Source of the DNA: Variovorax paradoxus
GTDB taxonomy: Bacteria; Pseudomonadota; Gammaproteobacteria; Burkholderiales; Burkholderiaceae_C
Assembly (NCBI RefSeq): GCF_030811855.1
Contig: NZ_JAUSRN010000011.1
Coordinates: forward strand, 1-64,000
Reading direction: 5' to 3'
DNA length: 64,000 nucleotides
Shown here: positions 33,855-44,538 of the stretch, piece by piece
How positions within the stretch are numbered: the stretch's first letter is position 1
Layout: the number at the start of each line of letters is the position of its first letter
Position numbers and translations under genes: made by a program
The notes under the pieces: model-generated
Seen by the model: the letters and a program-made list of their open reading frames with translations, nothing else
Database searches by the model: none
Told to the model about the DNA's origin: nothing

Positions 33855-35461
33855 GCGACGCCCATGCCTGCGACATGCCCTCGCGTGAAGGCCTCCTCGA
33901 AGATCGAGTAGCCCGACCAGTCCGCATGCGCGAACGAGAGCCGGCCGGCGGCAACGCGGCCACCGTTGGCCGCACCCATCTGCGCCAGCAGTCCCGGCGT
34001 GGGAATGGCCATGGCGTGGCCGTAGCGTGTGATCTCGATGCGCGTGGCCAGCGCAGGCAAGTCGGGGTGCGGCACCGACAGTTCCGCGAGCAGTTCGTCG
34101 CGCCACGCGGTCCACGGGCGCTCGAGCAGCACACGGCGGCCGTCGGCGGCGTCGTAGCGGCTTGGGCCGAGCGGCCGGTACCAGCTGATGACCGTGCCGC
34201 GAGGCGTGGGATCGAGGTCCTGGTGGCGCGCATCGACATATCCCAGGCCGCGGGTGCCGAACACCACGTTGTCCCAGCTCGGCGCGGCGCCGGAACGGTC
34301 GGCAAGCGGCCCGCGCAGGTGCACGTTGGCCACCAGCCACGGCGCGTAGCGCAGATGTCGGGCGGCGTTCGCGAGCACTGCGGGCGCGTTCTCGACCACG
34401 CGCGCCGCAATGAACACCGGCAGCGCGACGATGCAGCGCTCGGCCTGCCAGCGCACCATCGATTTCGACGCAGCATCCCACGCATCGACCTCGACGCCGC
34501 CGCGCAGCTCGGCGATGCGCGTGACGACCTGGCCAGTGCGCAATCGGTCGCCGAGCGGCGCGGCCAGGCGCTGGGTGAGCCAGCCGTTGCCTTCGGGCCA
34601 GGTGAGCACGCCGTCGCGTTCGGGAGTCGAATCGGCACCGCTGCCCGATGAACCCGGCGCGTGAAATCCGTGCCGGCTTGCAAAGTAGTGAATGCCGGCC
34701 CATGCGGAGACCTGCTCCATGCCTGCGCCGTAGTCGTCGCGGCAGCAGTAGTCGAGGTACCAGCGCAGCTGCGCATCGCTGAAGCCTTCGCTGTCGAGCC
34801 AGCGCTCGAACGGAAGGGCGTCGAGCGCGAGCAATTCGGGAGTTAGCGCCACCTTGAGTGTGGGAATGGCGAAATGCTCCGCATGCTGCAGCGCATCGAC
34901 TCGCTGCGCGAACTTGCGGTACTGGGCATGCGTGCTCTCGCCGACGTCATGCATGGGCAAGAGGCCGTCTTGCCACTCGCCACGGAAGAACAGGCGCTCC
35001 TGCGGGCTGTGGCAAAGATGGCGCTCGTCGTATTCCCAGCGGCCCGACACGCGGCGGCGGAGGCCGAGTTCTTCGAGCAGGTCCTGCACTTCGCGCGCGT
35101 CGTCGTTTGGCACAGGGAGGTAGTGCGCACCAAGCGGGCAGGCAATGCCGTTGACGATGCCGCTGCGCGCGTTGCCCCCGGGGGTGTCTTCGAGTTCGAG
35201 CAGGGCGAAGTCTTCGATGCCAGAAAGGCGCAATGCGCGTGCGGCGGCAAGGCCTGCGACTCCGCCTCCGGCAATGACCACACGCGTGCGCTTCATGGTT
35301 ATGGGCGCCTGGCTCTTGAGCGCGCCGTCGCGCATGGCATGGCCGCGTGCCACGTCGATGCCGGTGAAGCCACCGTCGATGGGCGTCAGCGGTGCCTCGC
35401 AACCCGCTAGCGCAAGCGCGCTCGCCGCACCCGCCACGCCGAGAAAATCACGCCGTTGCAT
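33851..35461 (-). CDS. FAD-dependent oxidoreductase, Tat-exported putative lipoprotein
   Basis: A 536-residue flavoprotein of the amine-oxidase/protoporphyrinogen-oxidase fold. It opens QRRDFLGVAGAASALALAGC, which combines a twin-arginine motif (RRDFLG) with a lipobox (LAGC, Cys21), so it is probably folded with FAD in the cytosol and exported as a lipoprotein. The dinucleotide fold follows as VVIAGGGVAGLAAARAL (about 61-77) with ELEDTPGGNARSG. ATG 35461 is chosen because it starts the Tat signal; it lies 7 bp after the aminopropyltransferase stop. Neighbourhood with a polyamine-type transferase makes an amine substrate plausible but unproven. Confidence 0.86.
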   Translation of the reverse strand: MQRRDFLGVAGAASALALAGCEAPLTPIDGGFTGIDVARGHAMRDGALKSQAPITMKRTRVVIAGGGVAGLAAARALRLSGIEDFALLELEDTPGGNARSGIVNGIACPLGAHYLPVPNDDAREVQDLLEELGLRRRVSGRWEYDERHLCHSPQERLFFRGEWQDGLLPMHDVGESTHAQYRKFAQRVDALQHAEHFAIPTLKVALTPELLALDALPFERWLDSEGFSDAQLRWYLDYCCRDDYGAGMEQVSAWAGIHYFASRHGFHAPGSSGSGADSTPERDGVLTWPEGNGWLTQRLAAPLGDRLRTGQVVTRIAELRGGVEVDAWDAASKSMVRWQAERCIVALPVFIAARVVENAPAVLANAARHLRYAPWLVANVHLRGPLADRSGAAPSWDNVVFGTRGLGYVDARHQDLDPTPRGTVISWYRPLGPSRYDAADGRRVLLERPWTAWRDELLAELSVPHPDLPALATRIEITRYGHAMAIPTPGLLAQMGAANGGRVAAGRLSFAHADWSGYSIFEEAFTRGHVAGMGVA

Positions 35462-35468
35462 GCCGCGG

Positions 35469-37028
35469 CTAGTGGGCAATGACCTTGCCCCACTCCTGCT
35501 CATAGGTGGTGACGAGGGTTTGATTCGAGAGGCGGTTCACTTCCGCCGGCACGCGCGCCATGTCGAGCGGAAAATCGAACATCAGGGGCAGTGTGGGCGG
35601 CGCCAGGAAGCGCAGGCCCGAAGGCAGTGCGTCGGGCATGCGGTAGGGGCGGCGGCTCGCAATGATGTAGCCCCATTCGCCGAAGCTCGGCACGTGCGCG
35701 TGGTAGGGCGTGGCACGCAGGCCGACCGATTCGATGGTGGTCGCCACGGTCCAGTAGCTCTTGCGCGCCACCAGCGGCGAGGTGGTCTGGATCACCGCGT
35801 AGCCGCTTGCAGAAAGGCGCTTTTCGAGCAGCGAATAGAAGCTGTTGGTGTAGAGCTTGCCGATCGCGAAATTGGTGGGATCGGGGAAGTCCACCACGAT
35901 GACATCGAACATATCTCCTGGTTGCTGCAGCCATTGGAAGGCATCTGTATTGACAACTTTCACCTTTGGCGAAGACAGCGAATGCCCGTTGAGCGCGGCC
36001 AGCGTTTCGTGCTCGGTGAAGAGCTTCGTCATGTTCGGATCGAGCTCGACCAGCGTGATCGACTCGACCGACGGGTATTTGAGAATCTCGCGCACGGCCA
36101 TGCCGTCGCCGCCGCCGAGCACCGCCACTTTTTTTGGCGCGCCCTGCGCGGCCATGACCGGATGAACCAGCGCCTCGTGGTAACGGTATTCGTCGCGCTC
36201 GGCGAACTGCAGGTTGCCATTCAGAAAGAGACGATGCCCGAGCTGCCCGCGCGTGACCACGATGCGTTGGTAGGGCGAGGTGGCGCTGAAGACGATGCGG
36301 TCCTGGTAGAACTTGTCTTCGGCCAGCGTGGTGATCTGGTCGGCCCGGACAAAGGCGCCGACGAGCGCCGCAAGCGCAAGAAAGCACGCGAGCGCATGGG
36401 CGCCGATGCGCCGCAGTTCATGACGGAACAGCCACAGCGCCCACACCGCCACGGCCGCGTTCATGAAGCCGAACAAGAGCCCGGTGCGGATCATTCCGAG
36501 CTGCGGCACGAGAATGAGCGGAAAGGCCACCGACACGGCGAGCGCGCCAAGATAGTCGAAGGTGAGAACCTGCGACACGAGGTTCTTGAGCACGATGTTG
36601 CGCTTGAGAATGCGCATCACCAGCGGAATCTCCAGCCCCACCAGCGTGCCGACCACCAGCACGAGCCCATACAGCAGCAGCCGGAACGCGCCGGGCACGT
36701 AGGCATTCGCCAGGAAAAGAATGGCCGGCAGGGCACCGCCGACGAGCGCCACGAGCAGCTCGATGCGCAGGAAGTGCGCCGGCAGCTGGCGCTCGAAGTA
36801 GCGCGAGAGCCAAGAGCCCACGCCCATCGCGAACAGGTAGGTGCCGATGATGGTGCTGAACTGCAGCACCGAATCGCCGAGCAGGTAGGAGCTCAGCGCG
36901 GCCGCGGTCAGCTCGTAGACCAGGCCGCAGGCGGCCACCACGAACACGCTGGCTAGCAGCGCAATCTCGACGGGCTGCGGCCCGCGCGCATCGGCAGAAC
37001 GCGCGGACACCGCCGCCTCCCCGCTCAA
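35469..37028 (-). CDS. Spermidine synthase-like aminopropyltransferase with N-terminal membrane domain
   Basis: A 519-residue protein. Residues 20-225 hold seven or so membrane segments. From about 235 comes a spermidine-synthase-type domain: GGGDG at 305-309 in KKVAVLGGGDGMAVREIL, TLVELDPNM for the ribose of dcSAM, NTDAFQWL, and VVDFPDP (Asp380 and Asp383) at the amine site. It thus keeps the residues for decarboxylated SAM and amine binding. COG4262-type proteins like this are uncharacterised; the substrate may be membrane-associated. It overlaps DUF350 by ATGA. speD at 18.6 kb could supply the donor. Confidence 0.9.
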   Translation of the reverse strand: MSGEAAVSARSADARGPQPVEIALLASVFVVAACGLVYELTAAALSSYLLGDSVLQFSTIIGTYLFAMGVGSWLSRYFERQLPAHFLRIELLVALVGGALPAILFLANAYVPGAFRLLLYGLVLVVGTLVGLEIPLVMRILKRNIVLKNLVSQVLTFDYLGALAVSVAFPLILVPQLGMIRTGLLFGFMNAAVAVWALWLFRHELRRIGAHALACFLALAALVGAFVRADQITTLAEDKFYQDRIVFSATSPYQRIVVTRGQLGHRLFLNGNLQFAERDEYRYHEALVHPVMAAQGAPKKVAVLGGGDGMAVREILKYPSVESITLVELDPNMTKLFTEHETLAALNGHSLSSPKVKVVNTDAFQWLQQPGDMFDVIVVDFPDPTNFAIGKLYTNSFYSLLEKRLSASGYAVIQTTSPLVARKSYWTVATTIESVGLRATPYHAHVPSFGEWGYIIASRRPYRMPDALPSGLRFLAPPTLPLMFDFPLDMARVPAEVNRLSNQTLVTTYEQEWGKVIAH

Positions 37029-37243
37029 TGGATCGCGGCTGCGACGATGACGCAGATGCCCAGGCTCATGGCGGCCACGACCAGCCCCAGCGCCACGTTC
37101 TGCTTCTCGACGATTTCGCCCCAGAGGTCATAAGGCGTGAGCTTGTCGATGATGAGAAAGCAGAGCCAGAAGATCAGTACGCCAAGCAGCGCATACACGA
37201 GCGATCCGAGGACCACGCCCGGTTTCAGCCATTCAAATCCCAT
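37025..37243 (-). CDS. DUF350 family membrane protein
   Basis: A 72-residue protein with two membrane helices (VVLGSLVYALLGVLIFWLCF; VALGLVVAAMSLGICVIVAA) joined by a polar loop with DLWGEIVEKQN, the single-repeat form of DUF350 (YjfL). DUF350 proteins recur in predicted membrane-stress neighbourhoods with PspA, SPFH or polyamine-ligase genes. GGAGGT lies 4 nt upstream of the ATG, a strong site. It overlaps the aminopropyltransferase start and follows DUF4178 by 58 bp. Confidence 0.88.
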   Translation of the reverse strand: MGFEWLKPGVVLGSLVYALLGVLIFWLCFLIIDKLTPYDLWGEIVEKQNVALGLVVAAMSLGICVIVAAAIH

Positions 37244-37301
37244 GGGGACCTCCAGTCGTAGTAGCAGTATTAGATGACATCAATGCGAGCCTGCCTGTCT
37301 T

Positions 37302-38780
37302 TCATTTGTGGCCGCCGCCGCTCGAGTAGCCGCCGTACGATCCGCCCGAACTGCGCGATCCGCTGGACGAGCTGCTGCAGGTGCTCAGGATGACCAGCAG
37401 CACGATGATGACAATCACGATGAAGATGATGGTGCCGCAACCCAGGCCCGAAGCGGCACTGACCGGCGACGCATCGCCGCGCACGAACATGTCCTTCTTG
37501 TCGTCGAGCTTGAACGCGGCGGAAACCACGCCGCTGTCGAGCTTGCTCCCGGAGGACCAGGTCAGCTCGTTGGCCGAGCGCTCCATCGAGAGCAGCGCAT
37601 TGCCGTTGGCGAAGTCGCGGTTGAAAGTTTTCTGCCCGCGCTCCACCTGCCAGTAGAACTCGCCCGCCACATAGGTGGTCTCGGCGTTGTAGGCGTACTG
37701 CTGGACGTAGCGCTTGCCTAGATAAGTGGCGGTGCTGCCGTTCTCGGCCATCACCGGCGCGCCGGTGGTCGGCTTGACCATGCTCCAGCCGTCTTCGGCA
37801 TCGACCAGGAAACTGAAGCCGCGCTTCTTGTTATACAGCAGGTACTCGTTCCAGCCGAAGTGCTCGTCGTCGCCGGGCTCCACGCCCATGCGGTGCTGAA
37901 AGCCCACCACCTGCCATTGCGCGCCCTGCAGCTGGCCCATGCTGCCGATGGCGATGAGCGGGCGAACGGGCTCGTTCTGCTCCGCGTGCTTCAGCTCGCC
38001 GCCAATGCCCTGCGACAGGTCGATGATGCTGTTGCACGAGCCGCAGGTGATGCTCTTGCTGTCCGCCAGGTTGACCGTGACCGGCGCGCCGCAGTTGGGG
38101 CAATTGAAGGCGCGGCCTTTTTCGTCCTTGGCGGATTCGTCTCGCAGCCCGGTGAGCTGAAGGTCCTCCAGCTGCACCGAGCGGCCCAAGTAGGCGGTGG
38201 GCGGCTCCGTGCCGTAGTCGATGCTGAGCACCAGTCCCTTGTCGTTCCGCAGCTCGACTATGGGAAAAGCGCGGCCCAGTTCGGGCAGGTGCGGCAGTTC
38301 GCCCTGGGCGGAAAGCAGCGCCACCTGTTCGTTCGACGAAACGGTGTAGCTCTGGCCGTTGAACGCGGTGGTAGCGCCCACGCGCAGCTCGGTCGGCGGT
38401 GGCGCGGCGCGCTGCAGTTCGAATGGCAGCGCGAAGACATAGGCGCCGTTGTCCTCGCTGAGGATGCCGGTGCGGTCGCCGTCGAGCGCGGCGATCCATT
38501 CGGTCCAGCGTCCGCCGGGGTTGCTGTACTGCAGCCGGCCAACGATGGTGAACGGCTGGTTCTGGATCCGCCCGGCTGCAAACAGCTGCAGCGGACTGAA
38601 GTCGTCGAACAGCTCGGCCATCTTGCCGATGCGCGCGAGCGTCTCGCCCTGGCGGACGACGGTGCTCTGGCAGTACGGGCAAACGGCGAAGGCCGATTGC
38701 GCGGACCTGAATTCGACCGGTGCGCCGCAGCCGGGGCAGGGCGCACGGTAGGCGCGCTCGGCGCCCGGTTGCTCAGCCAT
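37302..38780 (-). CDS. DUF4178 domain protein with two zinc ribbons and a C-terminal membrane anchor
   Basis: A 492-residue protein. A first zinc ribbon has CPGC at 15-18 and CPYC at 34-37; a second has CPNC at 227-230 and CGSC at 246-249. Each ribbon is followed by a beta-rich DUF4178 unit (GQSYTVSSNEQ...; QWQVVGFQHRMG...). A membrane helix lies near 445-466 (GCGTIIFIVIVIIVLLVIL), then a Cys and a Ser/Gly-rich tail ending GGGHK. The layout resembles Bacillus YdjG in logic, cytosolic zinc ribbons on a membrane stalk. It starts 9 bp after the SPFH gene. Function unknown. Confidence 0.87.
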   Translation of the reverse strand: MAEQPGAERAYRAPCPGCGAPVEFRSAQSAFAVCPYCQSTVVRQGETLARIGKMAELFDDFSPLQLFAAGRIQNQPFTIVGRLQYSNPGGRWTEWIAALDGDRTGILSEDNGAYVFALPFELQRAAPPPTELRVGATTAFNGQSYTVSSNEQVALLSAQGELPHLPELGRAFPIVELRNDKGLVLSIDYGTEPPTAYLGRSVQLEDLQLTGLRDESAKDEKGRAFNCPNCGAPVTVNLADSKSITCGSCNSIIDLSQGIGGELKHAEQNEPVRPLIAIGSMGQLQGAQWQVVGFQHRMGVEPGDDEHFGWNEYLLYNKKRGFSFLVDAEDGWSMVKPTTGAPVMAENGSTATYLGKRYVQQYAYNAETTYVAGEFYWQVERGQKTFNRDFANGNALLSMERSANELTWSSGSKLDSGVVSAAFKLDDKKDMFVRGDASPVSAASGLGCGTIIFIVIVIIVLLVILSTCSSSSSGSRSSGGSYGGYSSGGGHK

Positions 38781-38789
38781 TGCCGGTGC

Positions 38790-39839
38790 TTAGACCAGCT
38801 TCTTGAGCAGCTCCGCCTTCTTGGCGTCGAACTCTTCCTGCGTGAGGATGCCCTTGTCCTTGAGCTCGCCGAGCTTCTCGAGCGTGGTCATCACGTCGGC
38901 CGGGCTCACCACCGCCACGGCGGGCTGCTGCTGGGTCGCTGCGGCCTGAGCGGCTGCGTTCGGGCTCAGCCCCTGCGCGAGGTTCTGCGCCAGCACCTGG
39001 CCCAGCGCCACGCCGGCGCCCAGGCCCATGGCATCGCCCGCGATGCCGCTGCCGCCACCCGCACCTTCGGCAAACTTGGGGATGGCCTGCGCCGTCTGGT
39101 ACTGCATGAACTTGCCCATGTCGTTGCCGACCATGCCCATGCCGATCTTCTGGTCGAGGATCTTCTGCAGCTCTTCGGGCAGCGAAACGTTCTGGACCGT
39201 GATGTTCTCGAGCTTGATGCCGATCTTCTCGAACTCGGGCACCAGCTGCGCCGCGAGCGCCTGCGCAAACTGGATCTGGTTGGCCGCAAGGTCCAGGAAG
39301 GGCACGCCGCTGGAAGCAATGGCGTTGCTGATGTTTTGCAGCACCATGCCGCGCAGCTGTCCGTCGAGGTCGGTCACGCTGTAGATGTCGCGCGTGCCCG
39401 AGATTTCGGTGTGGAAACGCTTGGCGTCGCCGATGCGGAAGCTGTAGTTGCCGAAGGCGCGCAGGCGCACCGCGCCAAAGTCCTTGTCGCGGATGGTGAT
39501 GGCCTGCGGCGTGCCCCACTTCTGGTCGACCTGCTGGCGCGTGCTGAAGAAGTAGACGTCGCTCTTGAAAGGGGACTCGAACAGCTTGTCCCAGTTCTTC
39601 AGGTACGTGAGCACGGGCAGCGTCTGCGTCGTGAGCTTGTACATGCCCGGGCCGAAGACGTCGGCCACCTGGCCTTCGTTGACGAACACCGCCACCTGCG
39701 ACTCGCGCACGGTGAGCGAGGCGCCGTTCTGGATTTCCATCTCGGCCATCGGGAAGCGCCAAGCCAGCGTGCCATCGCCAGTCTCGGTCCACTGGATGAT
39801 GTCGATGAACTGTTTCTTGATGAAATCCATCAGGGCCAT
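38790..39839 (-). CDS. SPFH domain protein, YdjI/virion-core-like, with SHOCT tail
   Basis: A 349-residue protein. MALMDFIKKQFIDIIQWTE and SLTVRESQVAVFVNEGQVAD are typical of the YdjI-type SPFH proteins. The SPFH domain spans about 25-225 with no membrane helix, a Gly/Ala/Gln-rich linker follows, and a SHOCT motif closes the chain (LEKLGELKDKGILTQEEFDA). In Bacillus, YdjI anchors a zinc-ribbon membrane complex and recruits PspA under membrane stress. GAGGAG precedes the ATG. First gene of the nine-gene operon, divergent from maeB across 165 bp that should hold both promoters. Confidence 0.92.
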   Translation of the reverse strand: MALMDFIKKQFIDIIQWTETGDGTLAWRFPMAEMEIQNGASLTVRESQVAVFVNEGQVADVFGPGMYKLTTQTLPVLTYLKNWDKLFESPFKSDVYFFSTRQQVDQKWGTPQAITIRDKDFGAVRLRAFGNYSFRIGDAKRFHTEISGTRDIYSVTDLDGQLRGMVLQNISNAIASSGVPFLDLAANQIQFAQALAAQLVPEFEKIGIKLENITVQNVSLPEELQKILDQKIGMGMVGNDMGKFMQYQTAQAIPKFAEGAGGGSGIAGDAMGLGAGVALGQVLAQNLAQGLSPNAAAQAAATQQQPAVAVVSPADVMTTLEKLGELKDKGILTQEEFDAKKAELLKKLV

Positions 39840-40004
39840 GGCCGCTCCTCGTCTATTTTTTTCCGGAACGTACATATTGCCACATCGTCTTGACGGGCTG
39901 CCGTGCATTTGGCAGGGCGCATCTCCGCCATGCGGCCTATGGCCCCGCAGGCCGAGGTCTACAATCGGCGCCCCCAGAAGAAGCGCCACCAGGAGCAACG
40001 GTAC

Positions 40005-42347
<2,343 letters not shown>

Positions 42348-42527
42348 GCCATTTTTCGAGAGTGGTCGCCCACTTTAGGCGTCGCTCCCCATCTCCTTGC
42401 ACTGCTCAAACTTTGGGCAGTCGCTTGCTATTTTCGCCAGCGTGGTGCACACTCGCGGGCTTGAATTTGCGGGTTAACCCCAGGGTTGATCGCCAATTCG
42501 GAACCCGCTCTTTTCTTGTGGTGCCCC

Positions 42528-42941
42528 ATGGCGGCTTACGCCTCGATCACGTCCTCAGTCACTAAGTTTGCGCTCACCGGCTTTTTGCTGGCGGCGTTAG
42601 CGACGGGGGCCGAGGCCCGCCGCGATTGGTTTGGCACCGGAAAGCCCGCCCAGGATTCGATTGCACTGTCCGAACTTCCGGTTCAGGGCCAGCGAACCTA
42701 CGAAGCCATTCTGAGTGGCGGCCCCTTCCACCATGAAAAGGACGGCACGGTATTTGGCAATCGCGAGCGTCTCTTGCCGCCAGCGCGGCGCGGTCACTAC
42801 CGCGAGTACACGGTGGCAACGCCCGGCTCGCGCGACCGAGGGGCGCGGCGCATTGTCTGCGGCGGTGAACAGCGCACAACACCCGAGGCCTGCTGGTACA
42901 CGGCAGACCACTACGCGAGTTTCAGACGGATTGCACCATGA
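42528..42941 (+). CDS. Barnase-like secreted ribonuclease
   Basis: A 137-residue guanyl-specific RNase of the barnase/N1 type. A signal peptide (KFALTGFLLAALATGAEAR) precedes a domain with HEKDGTVFGNRERLLPP, the catalytic Glu in YREYTVATPG, Arg in RGARRIVCGG, and the catalytic His in YTADHYASF. Two Cys in the C-terminal third may form a disulphide. The expected role is cleavage of RNA outside the cytosol. Its stop overlaps the ATG of the barstar gene by ATGA, so inhibitor synthesis is coupled to toxin synthesis. The 180-bp upstream gap shows no clear promoter to me. Confidence 0.88.
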   Translation: MAAYASITSSVTKFALTGFLLAALATGAEARRDWFGTGKPAQDSIALSELPVQGQRTYEAILSGGPFHHEKDGTVFGNRERLLPPARRGHYREYTVATPGSRDRGARRIVCGGEQRTTPEACWYTADHYASFRRIAP

Positions 42942-43417
42942 GCGATGACAACGACTTGAGCGGCGCCCCGAAGCGCCCCGAAGAAATGATGATGACTATG
43001 GAAAGACCAGCGGAGATGACACTATCCCTTCGTGCCGTACGCCCGAACATCGTGCAGTCGATTCGTGCGTTCCGCGTGAACGACCTGCAGGAAGCCGCGA
43101 ACGCAGCGGGCCAGCATTTCCTGTACGCGAACCTGGGCAACGCCCAGACCAAGCAGGACGTTCTCGACCTGATTGCCCAGCAGTTCACCTTTCCGGCGCA
43201 CTTCGGCAAGAATTTTGACGCGCTGTACGACTGCATGACCGACCCGTTGCATAAATCGGGCCCGCAGCCCGGCTTTGTGATCGTGCTCGAGCAGATCCCG
43301 GCCAACGCCAAGTTCGACAAGGAAGCGCGCGAGCAGCTGCTCGACATCTTCCGGGACGCCTCCGATTACTGGGGAGACCGAAAAGTCCCCTTCCGGTGCT
43401 TCTATTCTTTTCTGTAG
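42938..43417 (+). CDS. Barstar family ribonuclease inhibitor
   Basis: A 159-residue cytosolic inhibitor. The barstar core (about 40-155) shows QHFLYANLGNAQTKQDVLDL and HFGKNFDALYDCMTD, where the conserved acidic residues plug the RNase active site, ending GDRKVPFRCFYSFL. It has an N-terminal extension of about 35 residues, including four Met in a row (PEEMMMTMERP), relative to the 89-residue Bacillus barstar; an internal start near MTLSLRAV is possible. It protects the cell from the co-transcribed RNase. Confidence 0.9.
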   Translation: MSDDNDLSGAPKRPEEMMMTMERPAEMTLSLRAVRPNIVQSIRAFRVNDLQEAANAAGQHFLYANLGNAQTKQDVLDLIAQQFTFPAHFGKNFDALYDCMTDPLHKSGPQPGFVIVLEQIPANAKFDKEAREQLLDIFRDASDYWGDRKVPFRCFYSFL

Positions 43418-43651
43418 CCCGTTCTGCACACACCAGCCAAGCAGAACGGGCGAACGAGGCTCAGCCGAACGGCGCAGCACTCGATGGCATCGAAATCAAT
43501 AGCGGCACAGCTGCCGCGGCAACCGGCACTGAGCCGGAAGGCGAAAAAATGCCGACCGACAAACTGGTCGACGTTTCGCCGCTCGCATTGCGCATGAGCA
43601 GCCCCTTCAACGCGGGCTACTGGCTCGCTGCGGCCTAAATAGGCCCACCCC

Positions 43652-43733
43652 CGAAGCGGCTCACTTCGTGTAGCCGCTTCCCCCTCAAGGGGGCAACACC
43701 TGCGGCCCGGCAAAGCCGGTTCCGCGGTGTTCA
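43652..43733. repeat. Tandem-hairpin intergenic element
   Basis: Three adjacent hairpins in the 353-bp gap after barstar: GAAGCGGCT (43653-43661) with AGCCGCTTC (43672-43680); CCCC/GGGG around 43681-43692; and a CCGG pair (43707-43719) inside a weaker GCGG/CCGC outer stem. The block looks like a dispersed Comamonadaceae intergenic repeat. Stretch 43418-43650 has no credible gene; a short open frame there shows no coding character. Confidence 0.5.
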
Positions 43734-43740
43734 CGAACGA

Positions 43741-43772
43741 AAGCCCGCCTTTGCCAAGGCGGGCTTTTTTTC
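43741..43772 (+). terminator. Rho-independent terminator after barnase-barstar
   Basis: AAGCCCGCC (43741-43749) and GGCGGGCTT (43758-43766) form a perfect 9-bp stem with an 8-nt loop, followed by a run of T on the + strand. It ends the plus-strand transcript. On the minus strand it overlaps the rsmA stop and has only a short T-run, so it is weaker there. Confidence 0.9.
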
Positions 43773-44538
43773 ATTGGCGCGGGGGAACGGCCTGGGCCAG
43801 GGCGACGTACTCGGCCACTGGCACTTCTTCGGCCCGGCGTTGGGCGTCGAACTCGCCCTCGAAGCCATGCTCGTCGAGCCACTTGCCCAGGGTGTGCCGC
43901 ATGATCTTGCGGCGCTGGCTGAACGCGACCTGCACGATCTCGCCGAGGCGGGCGGCATCGACGGCAGGCGGCTGGGCCAGCGGCACCATCCGCACCACGG
44001 CGCTGTCGACGCGCGGCGGGGGGTCGAAGCTCTCGGGCGGCACGAACAGCACGTTTTCCATCTCGTAGCGCCACTGCAGCATCACGCTCAGGCGGCTGTA
44101 GTCGGACGTGGCGGGCCTGGCGACCATGCGGTCGATCACTTCCTTCTGCAACATGAAGTGCTGGTCGGCAATCAGGTGGGCAAAGCCGAGCAGATGGAAA
44201 AGGATGGGCGTGGAGATGTTGTAGGGCAGGTTGCCCACCACTCGCAGCGGGGCCGAAAACCTGGCGGCGAGCTCGGCGAAATCGACCTTGAGCACGTCCG
44301 ACTCGATGACATCGAGCTGCGGATGGTCGCGCAGCCGCTTGGCCAGGTCGCGGTCGAGCTCGATGACCGTCAGGCGTCCGAGCCGCTCCACCAGCGGCTG
44401 CGTGAGCGCCGCCAGCCCGGGACCGATCTCGACCATGGCGTCGCCAGGCTGCGGCGCGATCTCGTGCACGATCGCATCGATGATGCCCCCGTCGGACAGA
44501 AAGTGCTGACCGAACCGTTTCCTGGCGATATGGGCCAT
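43771..44538 (-). CDS. rsmA: 16S rRNA (adenine1518/1519-N6)-dimethyltransferase
   Basis: A 255-residue KsgA-type methyltransferase: RKRFGQHFLSD at the N-terminus, the SAM-binding VEIGPGLAALT, VIELDRDLA, and the target-adenine motif NLPYNIST. It dimethylates A1518 and A1519 in helix 45 during late assembly of the 30S subunit. The start overlaps the surA stop by one base in TGATG, so it is translationally coupled to surA. lptD-surA-rsmA is the conserved proteobacterial order; pdxA, often between surA and rsmA elsewhere, is absent. Confidence 0.97.
   Translation of the reverse strand: MAHIARKRFGQHFLSDGGIIDAIVHEIAPQPGDAMVEIGPGLAALTQPLVERLGRLTVIELDRDLAKRLRDHPQLDVIESDVLKVDFAELAARFSAPLRVVGNLPYNISTPILFHLLGFAHLIADQHFMLQKEVIDRMVARPATSDYSRLSVMLQWRYEMENVLFVPPESFDPPPRVDSAVVRMVPLAQPPAVDAARLGEIVQVAFSQRRKIMRHTLGKWLDEHGFEGEFDAQRRAEEVPVAEYVALAQAVPPRQ

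Noticed and set aside
43396..43638. An 80-codon open frame after barstar
   Set aside because: It starts inside the end of barstar, has no ribosome-binding site and no family resemblance.
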